Numbered from the stretch's first letter, positions 17,830 through 27,083 are shown. The stretch: DNA of 64,000 nucleotides from Sneathiella sp036844445 (GCF_036844445.1 NZ_DAIUFV010000002.1:558001-622000); one strand, 5' to 3'. Translations and numbers: made by a program. Notes: generated by a model from the sequence alone, not told the origin.

Positions 17830-18999
17830 GTGCCAGCTAAAAATTTTCTTTTTACCAGTGAATCAGTTTCTGAAGGACACCCGGACAAGGTTTGCGACCG
17901 GATTTCTGACAGCATTGTCGATCTGTATTTGTCGCAGGATCCATTTGCGCGCGTCGCCTGCGAAACGCTGACGACGACCAACCGTATCGTCCTTGCGGGC
18001 GAGGTGCGCGGACCCGAGAGCATCACCAAAGCCCTGATCGAGGAGACCGCGCGCGCAGCCGTCAAGGACATCGGCTATGAGCAGGACGGCTTCCACTGGA
18101 AGAACGCCGCGGTCGATATCTATCTGCACGCCCAGTCCGCCGACATCGCCCAGGGTGTTGATGCCTCGGGCAACAAGGATGAAGGCGCCGGCGATCAGGG
18201 GATCATGTTCGGCTATGCGGTCAATGAGACCGACGTGCTGATGCCCGCGCCGATCTACTATTCCCACAACATCCTGAAGGCGCTTGCGGACGCGCGTCAC
18301 AGCGGCCGCGAAAAGGGCCTCGGCCCCGATTCCAAGAGCCAGGTGACGCTCGCCTATGAAAACGGCAAGCCGGTGCGCGCGACCTCTATCGTCGTCTCCA
18401 CCCAGCACACCCCCGATCTCACAACCCGCGACGTGCGGGAGATTGTCCGCAAATATGTTGTAGATACCCTGCCCGAGGGCTGGATGTGCCCGGAGGATGA
18501 ATTCTATGTCAATCCGACGGGCAACTTCGTGATTGGCGGACCCGACGGCGATGCCGGCCTGACGGGCCGCAAGATCATCGTCGACACCTATGGCGGCGCA
18601 GCCCCGCATGGCGGCGGCGCTTTCTCGGGCAAGGATCCGACGAAGGTTGACCGCTCGGCCGCCTATGCGTCGCGCTATCTCGCCAAGAACGTCGTCGCGG
18701 CAGGTCTCGCAGACCGCTGCTGCATCCAGCTTTCCTACGCCATTGGCGTCTCCAAGCCGCTATCGCTCTATGTCGATCTTTATGGCACCGGCAGGGTCGA
18801 AGAAGACAAGCTCGCCCGCGTTCTCATGGAGGTCATGGATCTCAGCCCGCGCGGCATCCGCGAGCATCTGCAGCTCAACCGGCCGATCTATGCCCGCACC
18901 GCCGCGTACGGTCATTTCGGGCGGACACCGGATGCGGACGGCGGCTTTTCGTGGGAGAAAACCGACCTCGTCGACAGTCTGAAATCCGCCTTTTCCTGA
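17830..18999 (+). CDS. metK: S-adenosylmethionine synthetase
   Basis: A 389-residue MetK that makes S-adenosylmethionine from ATP and methionine in the cytoplasm. The signatures are FTSESVSEGHPDKVCD at the N-terminus, GAGDQGIMFGYA, and the C-terminal DTYGGAAPHGGGAFSGKDPTKVDRSAAY. The GTG at 17830 has AAAGGGGA eight bases upstream and gives the standard length. The TTG at 17779 would add 17 unconserved residues. It is followed 6 bases later by trmB. Confidence 0.97.
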   Translation: MPAKNFLFTSESVSEGHPDKVCDRISDSIVDLYLSQDPFARVACETLTTTNRIVLAGEVRGPESITKALIEETARAAVKDIGYEQDGFHWKNAAVDIYLHAQSADIAQGVDASGNKDEGAGDQGIMFGYAVNETDVLMPAPIYYSHNILKALADARHSGREKGLGPDSKSQVTLAYENGKPVRATSIVVSTQHTPDLTTRDVREIVRKYVVDTLPEGWMCPEDEFYVNPTGNFVIGGPDGDAGLTGRKIIVDTYGGAAPHGGGAFSGKDPTKVDRSAAYASRYLAKNVVAAGLADRCCIQLSYAIGVSKPLSLYVDLYGTGRVEEDKLARVLMEVMDLSPRGIREHLQLNRPIYARTAAYGHFGRTPDADGGFSWEKTDLVDSLKSAFS

Positions 19000-19005
19000 T
19001 CAGAT

Positions 19006-19707
19006 ATGGTTGACGAACAGGCGAAGGGCCGGCGCATCCTTTACGGGCGGCGCCGGGGAAAGCCGCTTCGCAAAGGCCAGCAGGCGCTGATCGACACCGA
19101 GCTTCCGCGCCTGCAGATCCCGGCCGGGGATGACACGATCGATCTTCCCGCCCTGTTTACAGGCAATATCCGTGACTGTTGGCTGGAGATCGGCTTTGGC
19201 GGCGGCGAGCATCTTGCCTGGCAGGCGAGCAATAACCCGGATATCGGCTTCATCGGTTGCGAGCCCTTTATCAATGGCGTCGCGACATTGCTTGGCAAAC
19301 TGGCAAAGACGGACGCGCGCAACGTGCGCATTTATACCGATGCGGCGGAAAAGCTGATCGCCCGCCTGCAGGATCACTCCATCGGGCGCGCGTTCATCAT
19401 GTTCCCTGATCCGTGGCCGAAAAGCAGTCATAACAAGCGGCGATTCGTGCGCGAGGAAAATATTGCGGTCCTCGCGCGGGTGCTGGCGCCCGGCGCCGAG
19501 CTTCGCATCGCCACTGATCATACGGATTACGGCGCGTGGATTCTCTGGCACATGCTGCGATCGGATGATTTTATCTGGCGGGCGGACGGCCCCGATGACT
19601 GGCGGACACGAAGCGCCGACTGGCCGCCGACACGCTATGAAATGAAAGCGACCTCCAAGGGACTGCGGCCCGTCTACTATCGCTTCGTGCGAAAAAATCG
19701 CGCATAG
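19006..19707 (+). CDS. trmB: tRNA (guanine-N7-)-methyltransferase
   Basis: A 233-residue SAM-dependent methyltransferase that makes m7G46 in tRNA. The SAM-binding loop is WLEIGFGGGEHLAWQA, and the family signature FPDPWPKSSHNKRRFVREENI is present, including the catalytic Asp region. The C-terminus matches the conserved T-x-Y-E stretch (PTRYEMKATSKG). It is cotranscribed with metK (6-base gap), which couples a methyl donor synthase with a methyltransferase. Confidence 0.96.
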   Translation: MVDEQAKGRRILYGRRRGKPLRKGQQALIDTELPRLQIPAGDDTIDLPALFTGNIRDCWLEIGFGGGEHLAWQASNNPDIGFIGCEPFINGVATLLGKLAKTDARNVRIYTDAAEKLIARLQDHSIGRAFIMFPDPWPKSSHNKRRFVREENIAVLARVLAPGAELRIATDHTDYGAWILWHMLRSDDFIWRADGPDDWRTRSADWPPTRYEMKATSKGLRPVYYRFVRKNRA

Positions 19708-19731
19708 GCCCGGTTTATTTCAAGAAAAAGC

Positions 19732-19759
19732 TTGGAATTCCCGCTATCTCGTTTATTAT
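19732..19759 (+). promoter_or_regulatory. Candidate promoter of the rimP-nusA-infB operon
   Basis: TTGGAA (19732-19737), a 16-bp spacer and TATTAT (19754-19759) lie about 83 bp before the first rimP start candidate. Downstream sits an attenuator-like hairpin. Confidence 0.4.
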
Positions 19760-19808
19760 AAGCAGAGTTAAATACTGTTCGCTCACCATCTGGATGGGCT
19801 TTGGAACG

Positions 19809-19834
19809 GTGGGTCTCTGACCCGCTGTTTTTTT
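19809..19834 (+). terminator. Terminator-like hairpin immediately before rimP
   Basis: The stem GTGGGTC/GACCCGC (one G-T pair, 3-base loop, 19809-19825) is followed by a run of seven T residues (19828-19834). It is only about 8 bp before the first possible rimP start, and the genes downstream are an essential operon. It is therefore best read as an attenuator or antitermination target in the leader, not a simple terminator of trmB. Confidence 0.6.
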
Positions 19835-19841
19835 ATGGTTA

Positions 19842-20345
19842 TTGCAGACGAGAAATACACTGAACACGGTCGATAAAATTGCGCAGTTGATCACGCCGTC
19901 CCTGACTGATCTGGGCTATGAACTGGTGCGCGTCCGGCTGACGGGCGGCGACAAGAAAGTGCTGCAGATCATGGCGGAGAAGGCCGACGGCACAATGACA
20001 ATCGAGGATTGCGCCGAGGTTAGTGAAGTCGTCTCCGCGCTTCTTGATGTTGAAGATCCGATCAGCGGTGCTTTTGACCTTGAAGTATCCTCCCCGGGGA
20101 TCGACCGTCCGCTGACGCGCGAGAAAGATTTCGAACGCTGGGCGGGATTTGAAGCGAAGGTGGAACTCGACGCGGCGGTCGACGGTCAGCGCCGCTATCG
20201 CGGCGTGTTGGGTGGCATCCGGGATGGCCTTATCCTGCTGCGAACAGACGACGGCCACGATAAGGAACTGCCGTTCTCCGACGTGAGGACGGCAAAATTG
20301 ATTTTGACGGACGAACTGATTGCCGCGAGCATGCGCCGCGCCTGA
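19842..20345 (+). CDS. rimP: Ribosome maturation factor RimP
   Basis: A protein of up to 167 residues that acts in 30S subunit maturation. It has the RimP N-terminal domain (LGYELVRVRLTGGDKKVLQIMAEK, IEDCAEVSEVVSALLD, DLEVSSPGIDRPLTREKDFERWAG) and an SH3-like C-terminal domain. No ATG or GTG start is available: TTG at 19842 or CTG at 19860 must be used. The CTG has a GACGAGA stretch upstream. An ATG at 19834 opens a 13-codon reading frame overlapping this start. Together with the hairpin, this suggests controlled translation. Confidence 0.9.
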   Translation: MQTRNTLNTVDKIAQLITPSLTDLGYELVRVRLTGGDKKVLQIMAEKADGTMTIEDCAEVSEVVSALLDVEDPISGAFDLEVSSPGIDRPLTREKDFERWAGFEAKVELDAAVDGQRRYRGVLGGIRDGLILLRTDDGHDKELPFSDVRTAKLILTDELIAASMRRA

Positions 20346-20382
20346 TGTTCTAAAGAGCTTAATGTAAGACAGGTATTTGGTC

Positions 20383-21948
20383 ATGGAAAACGCAGCTAGC
20401 TTGAACCGACTGGAATTACTGCAGGTCGCCGATGCAGTCGCGCGCGAAAAGGTTATCGATCGCGACATCGTGCTTGCCGCAATGGAAGAAGCGATCCAGA
20501 AGGCCGCGCGGGCCAAATACGGCCACGAGAATGACATCCGCGCCAATATTGATCGCGGCACCGGCGAAATTCGCCTCGCCCGCATTCGCGAGGTGGTCGA
20601 AGAGGTGGAAAACGAGAGCACGCAGATCTCGCTCGAGCATGCGAAACGGGAAAAGCCCGACGCCGCGCTCGGAGATTTTCTGGTCGATCCGCTGCCGCCC
20701 ATCGATTTCGGCCGCATCGCCGCCCAGACCGCCAAGCAGGTCATCGTCCAGAAAGTGCGCGAAGCGGAGCGCGAGCGCCAGTATCAGGAATATAAGGATC
20801 GCGTCGGCGAGATCGTCAACGGGATCGTCAAGCGGGTCGAATATGGCAATGTCACCGTCGATCTCGGCAAGGCCGACGCCGTAGTGCGCCGCGACGAGAT
20901 GCTGCCGCGCGAGACGTTCCGCCAGGGTGACCGCATCCGCGCCTATATCTATGACGTCCGCCAGGAGCCGCGCGGCCCGCAGATCTTTCTGTCACGCAGC
21001 CATCCGCAGTTTATGGCGAAGCTGTTCAGCCAGGAAGTACCGGAGATTTACGACGGCATCATCGAAGTGAAGGCCGTCGCCCGCGATCCGGGCAGCCGCG
21101 CCAAGATCGCCGTTGTCTCGCATGATTCGAGCATCGACCCTGTCGGCGCCTGTGTCGGCATGCGCGGATCGCGCGTGCAGGCCGTGGTCAACGAGCTGCA
21201 GGGCGAAAAGATCGACATCATCCAGTGGTCCCCCGATCAGGCGAGCTTTATCGTCAACGCGCTGGCGCCGGCCGAGGTAGCCAAGGTCGTGCTCGATGAG
21301 GACGCCAACCGCATCGAAGTCGTCGTCCCCGATGATCAGCTCTCGCTCGCCATCGGCCGCCGCGGCCAGAATGTACGCCTCGCCTCGCAGCTGTCCGGCT
21401 GGGATATCGACATCCTGACGGAAGAGGAAGAGAGCAACCGGCGCCAGGCGGAGTTCTCGGTCCGCACGCAAAGTTTCATGAACGCCCTTGACGTTGACGA
21501 GACGATTGCCCAGCTATTGGCTTCGGAGGGCTTCACGTCAGTTGAAGACATTCTTTACGTCGATCCGTCGGAAATTTCCGATATCGAAGGGTTCGACGAT
21601 GAAATCGCCACAGAACTGATCCGCCGCGCGCAGGAGCATGTCGACCAGACCAATTCCGAGCTTGAAATGAAGCGGCAGGAAATGGGCGTCAATGACGACA
21701 TTGTGAACCTGCAGATGCTGACCCCGGCCATGATCGTGGCGCTCGGCGAAGCTGGCGTCAAAGAGCTTGACGATCTTGCGGATCTTTCGGCCGATGAGCT
21801 GATCAACAGCGAGGACGGGATTCTGAGGGAATTTGGCCTGACGGCGGACGAAGCAAACCAGGTCATCATGGCCGCGCGCGCACACTGGTTCGACGATGCG
21901 GAGCCGGGCGTGGACGGGGAACATGACGAAGGAAATCCGACGGTCTGA
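20383..21948 (+). CDS. nusA: Transcription termination/antitermination protein NusA
   Basis: A 521-residue NusA. It has the N-terminal RNA polymerase-binding domain (to about 125), an S1 domain (GEIVNGIVKRVEYGNVTVDLG), two KH domains (GACVGMRGSRVQAVVNELQGEKIDI and LAIGRRGQNVRLASQLSGWDI), and C-terminal helix-hairpin-helix acidic repeats (ALDVDETIAQLLASEGF and the LTPAMIVALGEAGVKELDDLADL copy). The ATG at 20383 is preferred to a TTG two codons upstream. It lies in the rimP-nusA-infB operon. Confidence 0.97.
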   Translation: MENAASLNRLELLQVADAVAREKVIDRDIVLAAMEEAIQKAARAKYGHENDIRANIDRGTGEIRLARIREVVEEVENESTQISLEHAKREKPDAALGDFLVDPLPPIDFGRIAAQTAKQVIVQKVREAERERQYQEYKDRVGEIVNGIVKRVEYGNVTVDLGKADAVVRRDEMLPRETFRQGDRIRAYIYDVRQEPRGPQIFLSRSHPQFMAKLFSQEVPEIYDGIIEVKAVARDPGSRAKIAVVSHDSSIDPVGACVGMRGSRVQAVVNELQGEKIDIIQWSPDQASFIVNALAPAEVAKVVLDEDANRIEVVVPDDQLSLAIGRRGQNVRLASQLSGWDIDILTEEEESNRRQAEFSVRTQSFMNALDVDETIAQLLASEGFTSVEDILYVDPSEISDIEGFDDEIATELIRRAQEHVDQTNSELEMKRQEMGVNDDIVNLQMLTPAMIVALGEAGVKELDDLADLSADELINSEDGILREFGLTADEANQVIMAARAHWFDDAEPGVDGEHDEGNPTV

Positions 21949-22564
21949 TCCGCGGGACGGAGATGGAGACTTGAGTGATCCGCAGCGGCGGTGTATAGCC
22001 ACTGGACAGATACGGGATAAGGATTCGCTTCTTCGGTTTGCTGTCTCGCCCGACGGACTGCTCGTTTTCGATATTGACAGGAAGCTGCCGGGACGGGGCA
22101 TCTGGATTACGCCGGATGCGAAGGCGGTGGAGCTGGCGGTAAAGAAGCGCCTGTTCGCACGGTCCGCGAAGCAGGCGGTGACGGTGCCGGAGGATCTGGT
22201 CGGGTTGATTGACCGCGCCCTGTCGCGGCAGTGTCTTGCGCTTCTCGGTCTCGCCCGCAAGGGCGGGATGGTGACGACGGGCTTTGCCAAGGTTGAAAAG
22301 GCATTGCAATCGGGCAAGGCGGCGCTGCTGGTGGAGGCGGTGGACGGGTCTGAGGACGGACGGCGGAAGCTTCTGCGGATTGCCGGTTCGCTGCCGCGGA
22401 TTGACCAGTTCACCATTGCCGAGCTGAGTCAGGCGCTGGGCCGGGAGAATGTTGTTCACGCCTGCCTTGCAAAAGGCGCGATGGCAACCAGAATTATGAC
22501 TGCGGCTTCCCGATTGGCACAGTTCAGGGGTCGCATGGAAACGAATACCGAAGTGCCGGAGTAA
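21923..22564 (+). CDS. YlxR (DUF448) / L7Ae RNA-binding fusion
   Basis: A 213-residue two-domain protein. The first part is the YlxR/DUF448 RNA-binding domain (RRCIATGQIRDKDSLLRFAVSPDGLLVFDIDRKLPGRGIWI). The second resembles an L7Ae/YlxQ RNA-binding domain (LALLGLARKGGMVTTGFAKVEKAL). In Firmicutes these are two genes between nusA and infB; a fused form is usual in alphaproteobacteria. The start at 21923 overlaps the end of nusA by 26 bases. It ends two bases before infB. Confidence 0.9.
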   Translation: MTKEIRRSDPRDGDGDLSDPQRRCIATGQIRDKDSLLRFAVSPDGLLVFDIDRKLPGRGIWITPDAKAVELAVKKRLFARSAKQAVTVPEDLVGLIDRALSRQCLALLGLARKGGMVTTGFAKVEKALQSGKAALLVEAVDGSEDGRRKLLRIAGSLPRIDQFTIAELSQALGRENVVHACLAKGAMATRIMTAASRLAQFRGRMETNTEVPE

Positions 22565-22566
22565 AA

Positions 22567-25248
22567 ATGACTGAGACAAATGACAAGGATGGGCGTAAGT
22601 CGCTTAGCCTGAACAAACCGTTAGAAGCGAAGAAGACCGCTGGCGGCAACAGTCAGGTCCGTCAGAATTTTACCCATGGTCGTACCAAGACCGTGCAGGT
22701 CGAGGTGCGCAAAAAGCGCAGCACGCTCGCGCTTGGCGGACAGAAGCCGGCAGCAGCCGCGCCGGCGGCGCCGGGCGCAAACACGCTCAAAGCCCCCCAG
22801 CCCAAGCAACGCCCCGCAGAGAAACGCCCTGCGGAAGCCCAGCGGGATTCGGCTGATTTCCTGACCACGGACGAAAAAGCGGCGCGGGCCGCAGCGCTCG
22901 CCGAAGCGCGCGAGCGCGCCATTCGCGAAGAAATGGAGCGCAAGGCGCGCGAACAGGCCAAAGCGAAGGAAGAGCAGCAGGTCAAGCGCGAAGCACCGGC
23001 AACGAGTGATACCGACGCGGCGACAGAGTCTGCCGAGCCGGCCGCGGAAGCTCCGGAACAGCCGAAGCGCCGCTCGCCCGAAGAGCGCCGCCGCGCCGAG
23101 GAAGAGGAAGCCCGGCGCCTTCGCGAAGAAGCGGAAGCTGCAAAGGTAGCGCAGGTTGCCGTTCACCGCGAGCGGGTCAAAACCACCGAACGCGAGGAAG
23201 AACTGCGGCGGGAAGCGAAAACAACCGCCACGCGTCACTTCCCCGGGTTCAGCGATGACGACGCTGCGGCGTCGGGCGCCGCGGCGCTCGCCCGCAAGGG
23301 CGGAAAGCATATGCGCGGCGTCGAGGAGCGCCATTCTCCCGCGCGCAAACCGAACGAGCAGCGCCGCCGCTCCGGCCGCCTGACGATCGGCGAAGCGCTT
23401 GATGATCGCGGTCCGAAGCAGCGCTCTCTCGCCTCGATCCGGCGGGCGCGCAAGAAGCAGCAGCAAATCAGCGAAGCACCGCCGAAGATTTTCCGCGAAG
23501 TCACTATCCCCGAGGTCATCTCCGTGCAGGAGCTCGCGAACCGGATGTCGGAACGCGCGGTAGACGTTATAAAGGTCCTGATGAAACTCGGTATTATGGC
23601 GACGGCGAACCAGACCATCGATGCGGATACCGCAGAACTTGTGGTCGACGAACTCGGCCATAAAGCGCGCCGCGTCGCCGCGTCGGACGTGGAAATCGGC
23701 CTCGGCGGCGAAGATGATGATGCGCCGGAAGATTTGAAGCCGCGCGCCCCTGTCGTCGCGGTGATGGGGCATGTCGACCATGGCAAGACCTCGCTTCTGG
23801 ATGCGCTTCGCAAATCCGATGTTGCGGCAGGCGAAGCCGGCGGCATTACCCAGCACATCGGCGCCTATCAGGTAAAGCTGGCAAGCGGCGAGGTCATCAC
23901 CTTCCTCGATACGCCGGGCCATGAAGCCTTTACCGCCATGCGGATGCGCGGCGCACAGGTCACCGATATCGTTATCCTCGTGGTCGCCGCCGATGACAGC
24001 GTGATGCCGCAGACGATTGAAGCGATCAAGCATGCCAAGGCGGCAGGTGTTCCCATCATCGTCGCCATCAACAAATGCGACAAGCCGACGGCGAACCCGC
24101 AGAAGGTGCGTCAGGAGCTGCTGCAGCACGAGATCTTCGTTGAGGAAATGGGCGGCGACGTGCTGGACGTTGAAGTGTCGGCCAAGACCGGCGCGGGCCT
24201 CGACAAACTGCAGGAAGCGATCCTGCTGCAGGCTGAGGTTCTGGAACTTCGCGCCAACCCCGACCGCTCGGCGCAAGGTACGGTTATCGAAGCGAAGCTC
24301 GAAACCGGACGCGGCATGGTCGGGACGGTGCTGGTCAGCCGCGGCACGCTGCGGATCGGCGATTTCTTCGTCATGGGGCCGGCAATGGGCAAGGTCCGCG
24401 CCCTGCTCGATTATCGCGGCCAGAATGTCACGGAAGCGGGCCCGGCGGTCCCTGTCGAAGTACTCGGTATTCAGGGTACACCCTCGGCAGGCGATGATTT
24501 CGTCGTCACCGAATCCGAGAATCAGGCGAGAGAGATTGCCACCTACCGTCAGCGGCTCGACAAGGACAAGCGGGTCACGGCATCCGCGCGCGGCACCATC
24601 GAACAGATGTTCAGCGCGATCAAGGACGGCACCGTGGATGAGTTGCCGGTCGTCATCAAGGCGGACGTTCAGGGCTCTGCGGAGGCCATCTCCGACGCGC
24701 TCGAGAATCTCGGCACCGACGAGGTTGCGGTCAAGGTCCTCTATTCGGGCGTTGGCGGGATTACCGAATCGGATATTTCGCTTGCCGCCGCATCGCGCGC
24801 AATAGTGATCGCGTTCAATACCCGCGCCAACAAGCAGGCGCGTGATGAGGCAGCCCTTCAGGGCGTCGATATCCAGTATTACTCGGTGATCTATAACGTC
24901 ATCGATGACATGCGGGCGATGCTTTCGGGCATGCTGGCGCCGACGCTCCGCGAGAACTTTCTCGGCTATGCGGAAATTCGCGAAGTCTTCAATATCACGA
25001 AGGTCGGCAAGATTGCCGGCTGTCTGGTCACCGAAGGCAACGTCAAGCGCGGCGCGAAGGTACGTCTGCTGCGCGATAACGTCGTCATTCACGAAGGCAC
25101 GCTCTCGACCCTTAAACGCTTCAAGGATGAGGTGAGAGAGGTTCGCGCCGGTATGGAATGCGGTATGGCGTTCGAAAATTACCACGACATCCAGGTCGGG
25201 GATTTCATCGAATGCTTCGAGGTCGAGGAAGTGGCGCGCGAGCTTTAA
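22567..25248 (+). CDS. infB: Translation initiation factor IF-2
   Basis: An 893-residue IF-2 that places initiator tRNA on the ribosome. A long charged, low-complexity N-terminal region (about 1-300, rich in A, E, K, R) is followed by the IF2-N domain and the GTPase domain (GHVDHGKTS from residue 401, DTPGHEAF, NKCDKP), then domains II-IV ending CFEVEEVAREL. The length is normal for the class. rbfA follows after 47 bases. Confidence 0.97.
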   Translation: MTETNDKDGRKSLSLNKPLEAKKTAGGNSQVRQNFTHGRTKTVQVEVRKKRSTLALGGQKPAAAAPAAPGANTLKAPQPKQRPAEKRPAEAQRDSADFLTTDEKAARAAALAEARERAIREEMERKAREQAKAKEEQQVKREAPATSDTDAATESAEPAAEAPEQPKRRSPEERRRAEEEEARRLREEAEAAKVAQVAVHRERVKTTEREEELRREAKTTATRHFPGFSDDDAAASGAAALARKGGKHMRGVEERHSPARKPNEQRRRSGRLTIGEALDDRGPKQRSLASIRRARKKQQQISEAPPKIFREVTIPEVISVQELANRMSERAVDVIKVLMKLGIMATANQTIDADTAELVVDELGHKARRVAASDVEIGLGGEDDDAPEDLKPRAPVVAVMGHVDHGKTSLLDALRKSDVAAGEAGGITQHIGAYQVKLASGEVITFLDTPGHEAFTAMRMRGAQVTDIVILVVAADDSVMPQTIEAIKHAKAAGVPIIVAINKCDKPTANPQKVRQELLQHEIFVEEMGGDVLDVEVSAKTGAGLDKLQEAILLQAEVLELRANPDRSAQGTVIEAKLETGRGMVGTVLVSRGTLRIGDFFVMGPAMGKVRALLDYRGQNVTEAGPAVPVEVLGIQGTPSAGDDFVVTESENQAREIATYRQRLDKDKRVTASARGTIEQMFSAIKDGTVDELPVVIKADVQGSAEAISDALENLGTDEVAVKVLYSGVGGITESDISLAAASRAIVIAFNTRANKQARDEAALQGVDIQYYSVIYNVIDDMRAMLSGMLAPTLRENFLGYAEIREVFNITKVGKIAGCLVTEGNVKRGAKVRLLRDNVVIHEGTLSTLKRFKDEVREVRAGMECGMAFENYHDIQVGDFIECFEVEEVAREL

Positions 25249-25295
25249 GCGCCCCGCTTTCCGTCTCGTCACCCTCAATCGCGGGAGAATGCCTC

Positions 25296-25685
25296 ATGGC
25301 ACAAGCGAAACGCGGCTCTAAACCCGCCAGCAAGCGGCAGTTGCGCGTTGGCGAGGAATTGCGCCATATCCTGGCCGAGATCTTGACGCGCGGCATTTTG
25401 CATGATCCGACCGTTGCCGGCGCCTCGATCACGATTTCCGAGGTCAAGGTAAGCCCGGATATGCGGAGCGCCACCGTCTATGTCACCACCCTTGGCGGCG
25501 TCAACGAAGCGCCGGTCATCGCCGGCCTGAACCGGGCGAGCGGTGTCATTCAGGCGGAGCTCGGACGTGAGCTCACCATGAAATTCACGCCGCGTCTCGC
25601 CTTCCGCCGCGACGAGTCCTTCGACTATGGCATGCATATCGACTCGCTGATCCGCAAGACCCGCGGAACGGACGGCGAGATTTAG
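25296..25685 (+). CDS. rbfA: Ribosome-binding factor A
   Basis: A 129-residue KH-fold factor for late 30S maturation, binding near 16S helix 1. It has QLRVGEELRHILAEILTRG at the N-terminus and SEVKVSPDMRSATVYVTTLGG in the middle, both typical of RbfA. The ATG at 25296 follows GGGAGAA. A longer in-frame reading overlaps infB and is not the gene. truB starts 6 bases after its stop. Confidence 0.95.
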   Translation: MAQAKRGSKPASKRQLRVGEELRHILAEILTRGILHDPTVAGASITISEVKVSPDMRSATVYVTTLGGVNEAPVIAGLNRASGVIQAELGRELTMKFTPRLAFRRDESFDYGMHIDSLIRKTRGTDGEI

Positions 25686-25691
25686 CAGCGT

Positions 25692-26588
25692 ATGGCAAGA
25701 AAGCGGCGCGGAACCCCGATTCACGGCTGGCTGAATATTGACAAGGCTGCCGGAGTGACCTCCGCCCATGTCGTTGCGCGCGTCAAGCGCATCACCAACG
25801 CGGAAAAGGTTGGGCATGCCGGAACGCTGGATCCGTTTGCAACGGGCGTTCTTCCCATCGCACTTGGCGAGGCAACGAAAACCGTCGGCTACATCGTCGA
25901 TGACATGAAGGAATATCGCTTTACCGTCCGCTGGGGCGAGGCCCGCAATACGGACGATATCGAAGGCGAGATCGAAGCCACCTCCGATCACCGTCCGTCG
26001 CGCGAGGACATCCTTGCCGCGCTTCATCACTTCACCGGGACGATCCGCCAGCGTCCGCCCGCCTATAGCGCCATCCTGATCAGGGGCGAGCGCGCCTACA
26101 AGCTCGCCCGCGAGGGAATAGATGTCACAATGCCCGAGCGCGACGTCCATATCGCGGCGTTACAGCTTGTCGGGATACCGGACAGGGATCACGCCATCTT
26201 TGATGTCACTTGCGGAAAAGGCACCTATATTCGCGCCCTCGGCCGGGACCTCGCGCTCCGGCTCGGGACTGTTGCACATTTGTCAGCATTGCGGCGTCTC
26301 CGCGTCGGACCTTTTTGCGCCAATGACGCGATTTCGCTGGATAAGTTGGCAAAGCTGTGGCAGTGTCCCGCAGAATTTCAGGATCTGCTTCCCTTAACGA
26401 CCGCGCTGGACGACATCCCGGCCCTGGCCGTGACGGAACCGCAGGCAGTACGCCTTCGGCACGGTAACGACGTGGCGATCCCGGATCAGGCAGACGGCAT
26501 CGTCTGCGTCATGGATGGAAATACACCCCTCGGTCTTGCAAAAATGGAAGCCGGGAGGTTGTATCCCGTCCGCATTTTTAATATTTAA
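25692..26588 (+). CDS. truB: tRNA pseudouridine(55) synthase TruB
   Basis: A 298-residue pseudouridine synthase that modifies U55 in the T-loop. The catalytic motif GHAGTLDPFATGVLPIALGEATK contains the active-site Asp, and the KEYRFTVRWGEARNTDD and RPPAYSAILIRGERAYKLAREG motifs are present. It has a C-terminal PUA-like segment (LTVTEPQAVRLRHGN-like region). The gap to rbfA is 6 bases and to rpsO 15 bases. Confidence 0.96.
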   Translation: MARKRRGTPIHGWLNIDKAAGVTSAHVVARVKRITNAEKVGHAGTLDPFATGVLPIALGEATKTVGYIVDDMKEYRFTVRWGEARNTDDIEGEIEATSDHRPSREDILAALHHFTGTIRQRPPAYSAILIRGERAYKLAREGIDVTMPERDVHIAALQLVGIPDRDHAIFDVTCGKGTYIRALGRDLALRLGTVAHLSALRRLRVGPFCANDAISLDKLAKLWQCPAEFQDLLPLTTALDDIPALAVTEPQAVRLRHGNDVAIPDQADGIVCVMDGNTPLGLAKMEAGRLYPVRIFNI

Positions 26589-26603
26589 CTCAGGAGAGAC
26601 CCG

Positions 26604-26873
26604 ATGTCGATTACTGCAGAGCGTAAAGCAGAATTGATCAAGGAATATGCCACCAAGGAAGGGGACACCGGCTCCCCGGAAGTACAGATTGCGATCCTGA
26701 CCGAACGGATCAACAATCTGACCGGACATTTCAAGGACCACAAGGGGGATGTGCATTCGCGTCGCGGGCTGTTGAAAATGGTCAGCCGCCGTCGTCGCCT
26801 TCTTGACTACCTTCGGAAGGTTGAAGAATCACGTTACCAGGACACGATCAAACGCCTTGGCATTCGTAAGTAA
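26604..26873 (+). CDS. rpsO: 30S ribosomal protein S15
   Basis: An 89-residue S15, with the family's exact length and signature (KAELIKEYATKEGDTGSPEVQIAILTERINNLTGHFKDHKGDVHSRRGLLKMVSRRRRLLDYLR). It is a primary 16S rRNA-binding protein. The ribosome-binding site is CAGGAGAG. It is followed by a structured leader and then pnp, the arrangement found across Proteobacteria. Confidence 0.98.
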   Translation: MSITAERKAELIKEYATKEGDTGSPEVQIAILTERINNLTGHFKDHKGDVHSRRGLLKMVSRRRRLLDYLRKVEESRYQDTIKRLGIRK

Positions 26874-26886
26874 TTCAGTATGCGCA

Positions 26887-26903
26887 GGCCCGTCTTCCGG
26901 GCC
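26887..26903 (+). promoter_or_regulatory. GC hairpin after rpsO
   Basis: GGCCCG/CGGGCC with a 5-base loop begins 13 bases after the rpsO stop. There is no T-run, so it may be an mRNA 3'-end stabiliser or weak terminator between rpsO and pnp. Confidence 0.5.
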
Positions 26904-26913
26904 GCGAGATCAG

Positions 26914-26960
26914 CAAACGCCGGTGGCTGCCTTGGCTCTGCCAATGCACATCGGCGTTTG
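26914..26960 (+). ncRNA. Long pnp leader hairpin, putative RNase III target
   Basis: CAAACGCCG (26914-26922) pairs perfectly with CGGCGTTTG (26952-26960). The interior can add TGGC/GCCA (26924-26927 with 26940-26943). In E. coli the pnp leader forms a long stem cut by RNase III for PNPase autoregulation. The position here is the same, but the function is inferred. Confidence 0.5.
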
Positions 26961-27083
26961 TCGCATTTGGGAAGCATTCTTTCCAGACGCGTATCAGAGA
27001 TAGAGAAGAAGAAAAAGGCCGGAACATAGGGTTCCGGATTTGCAGAGCGGCATGGGGCCGTTTCTGCGTTGGAAGGAAAGAAA

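Noticed and set aside
22621..25278. 885-codon minus-strand frame opposite infB
   Set aside because: A GC-bias shadow of infB; the translated sequence has no recognisable domain.
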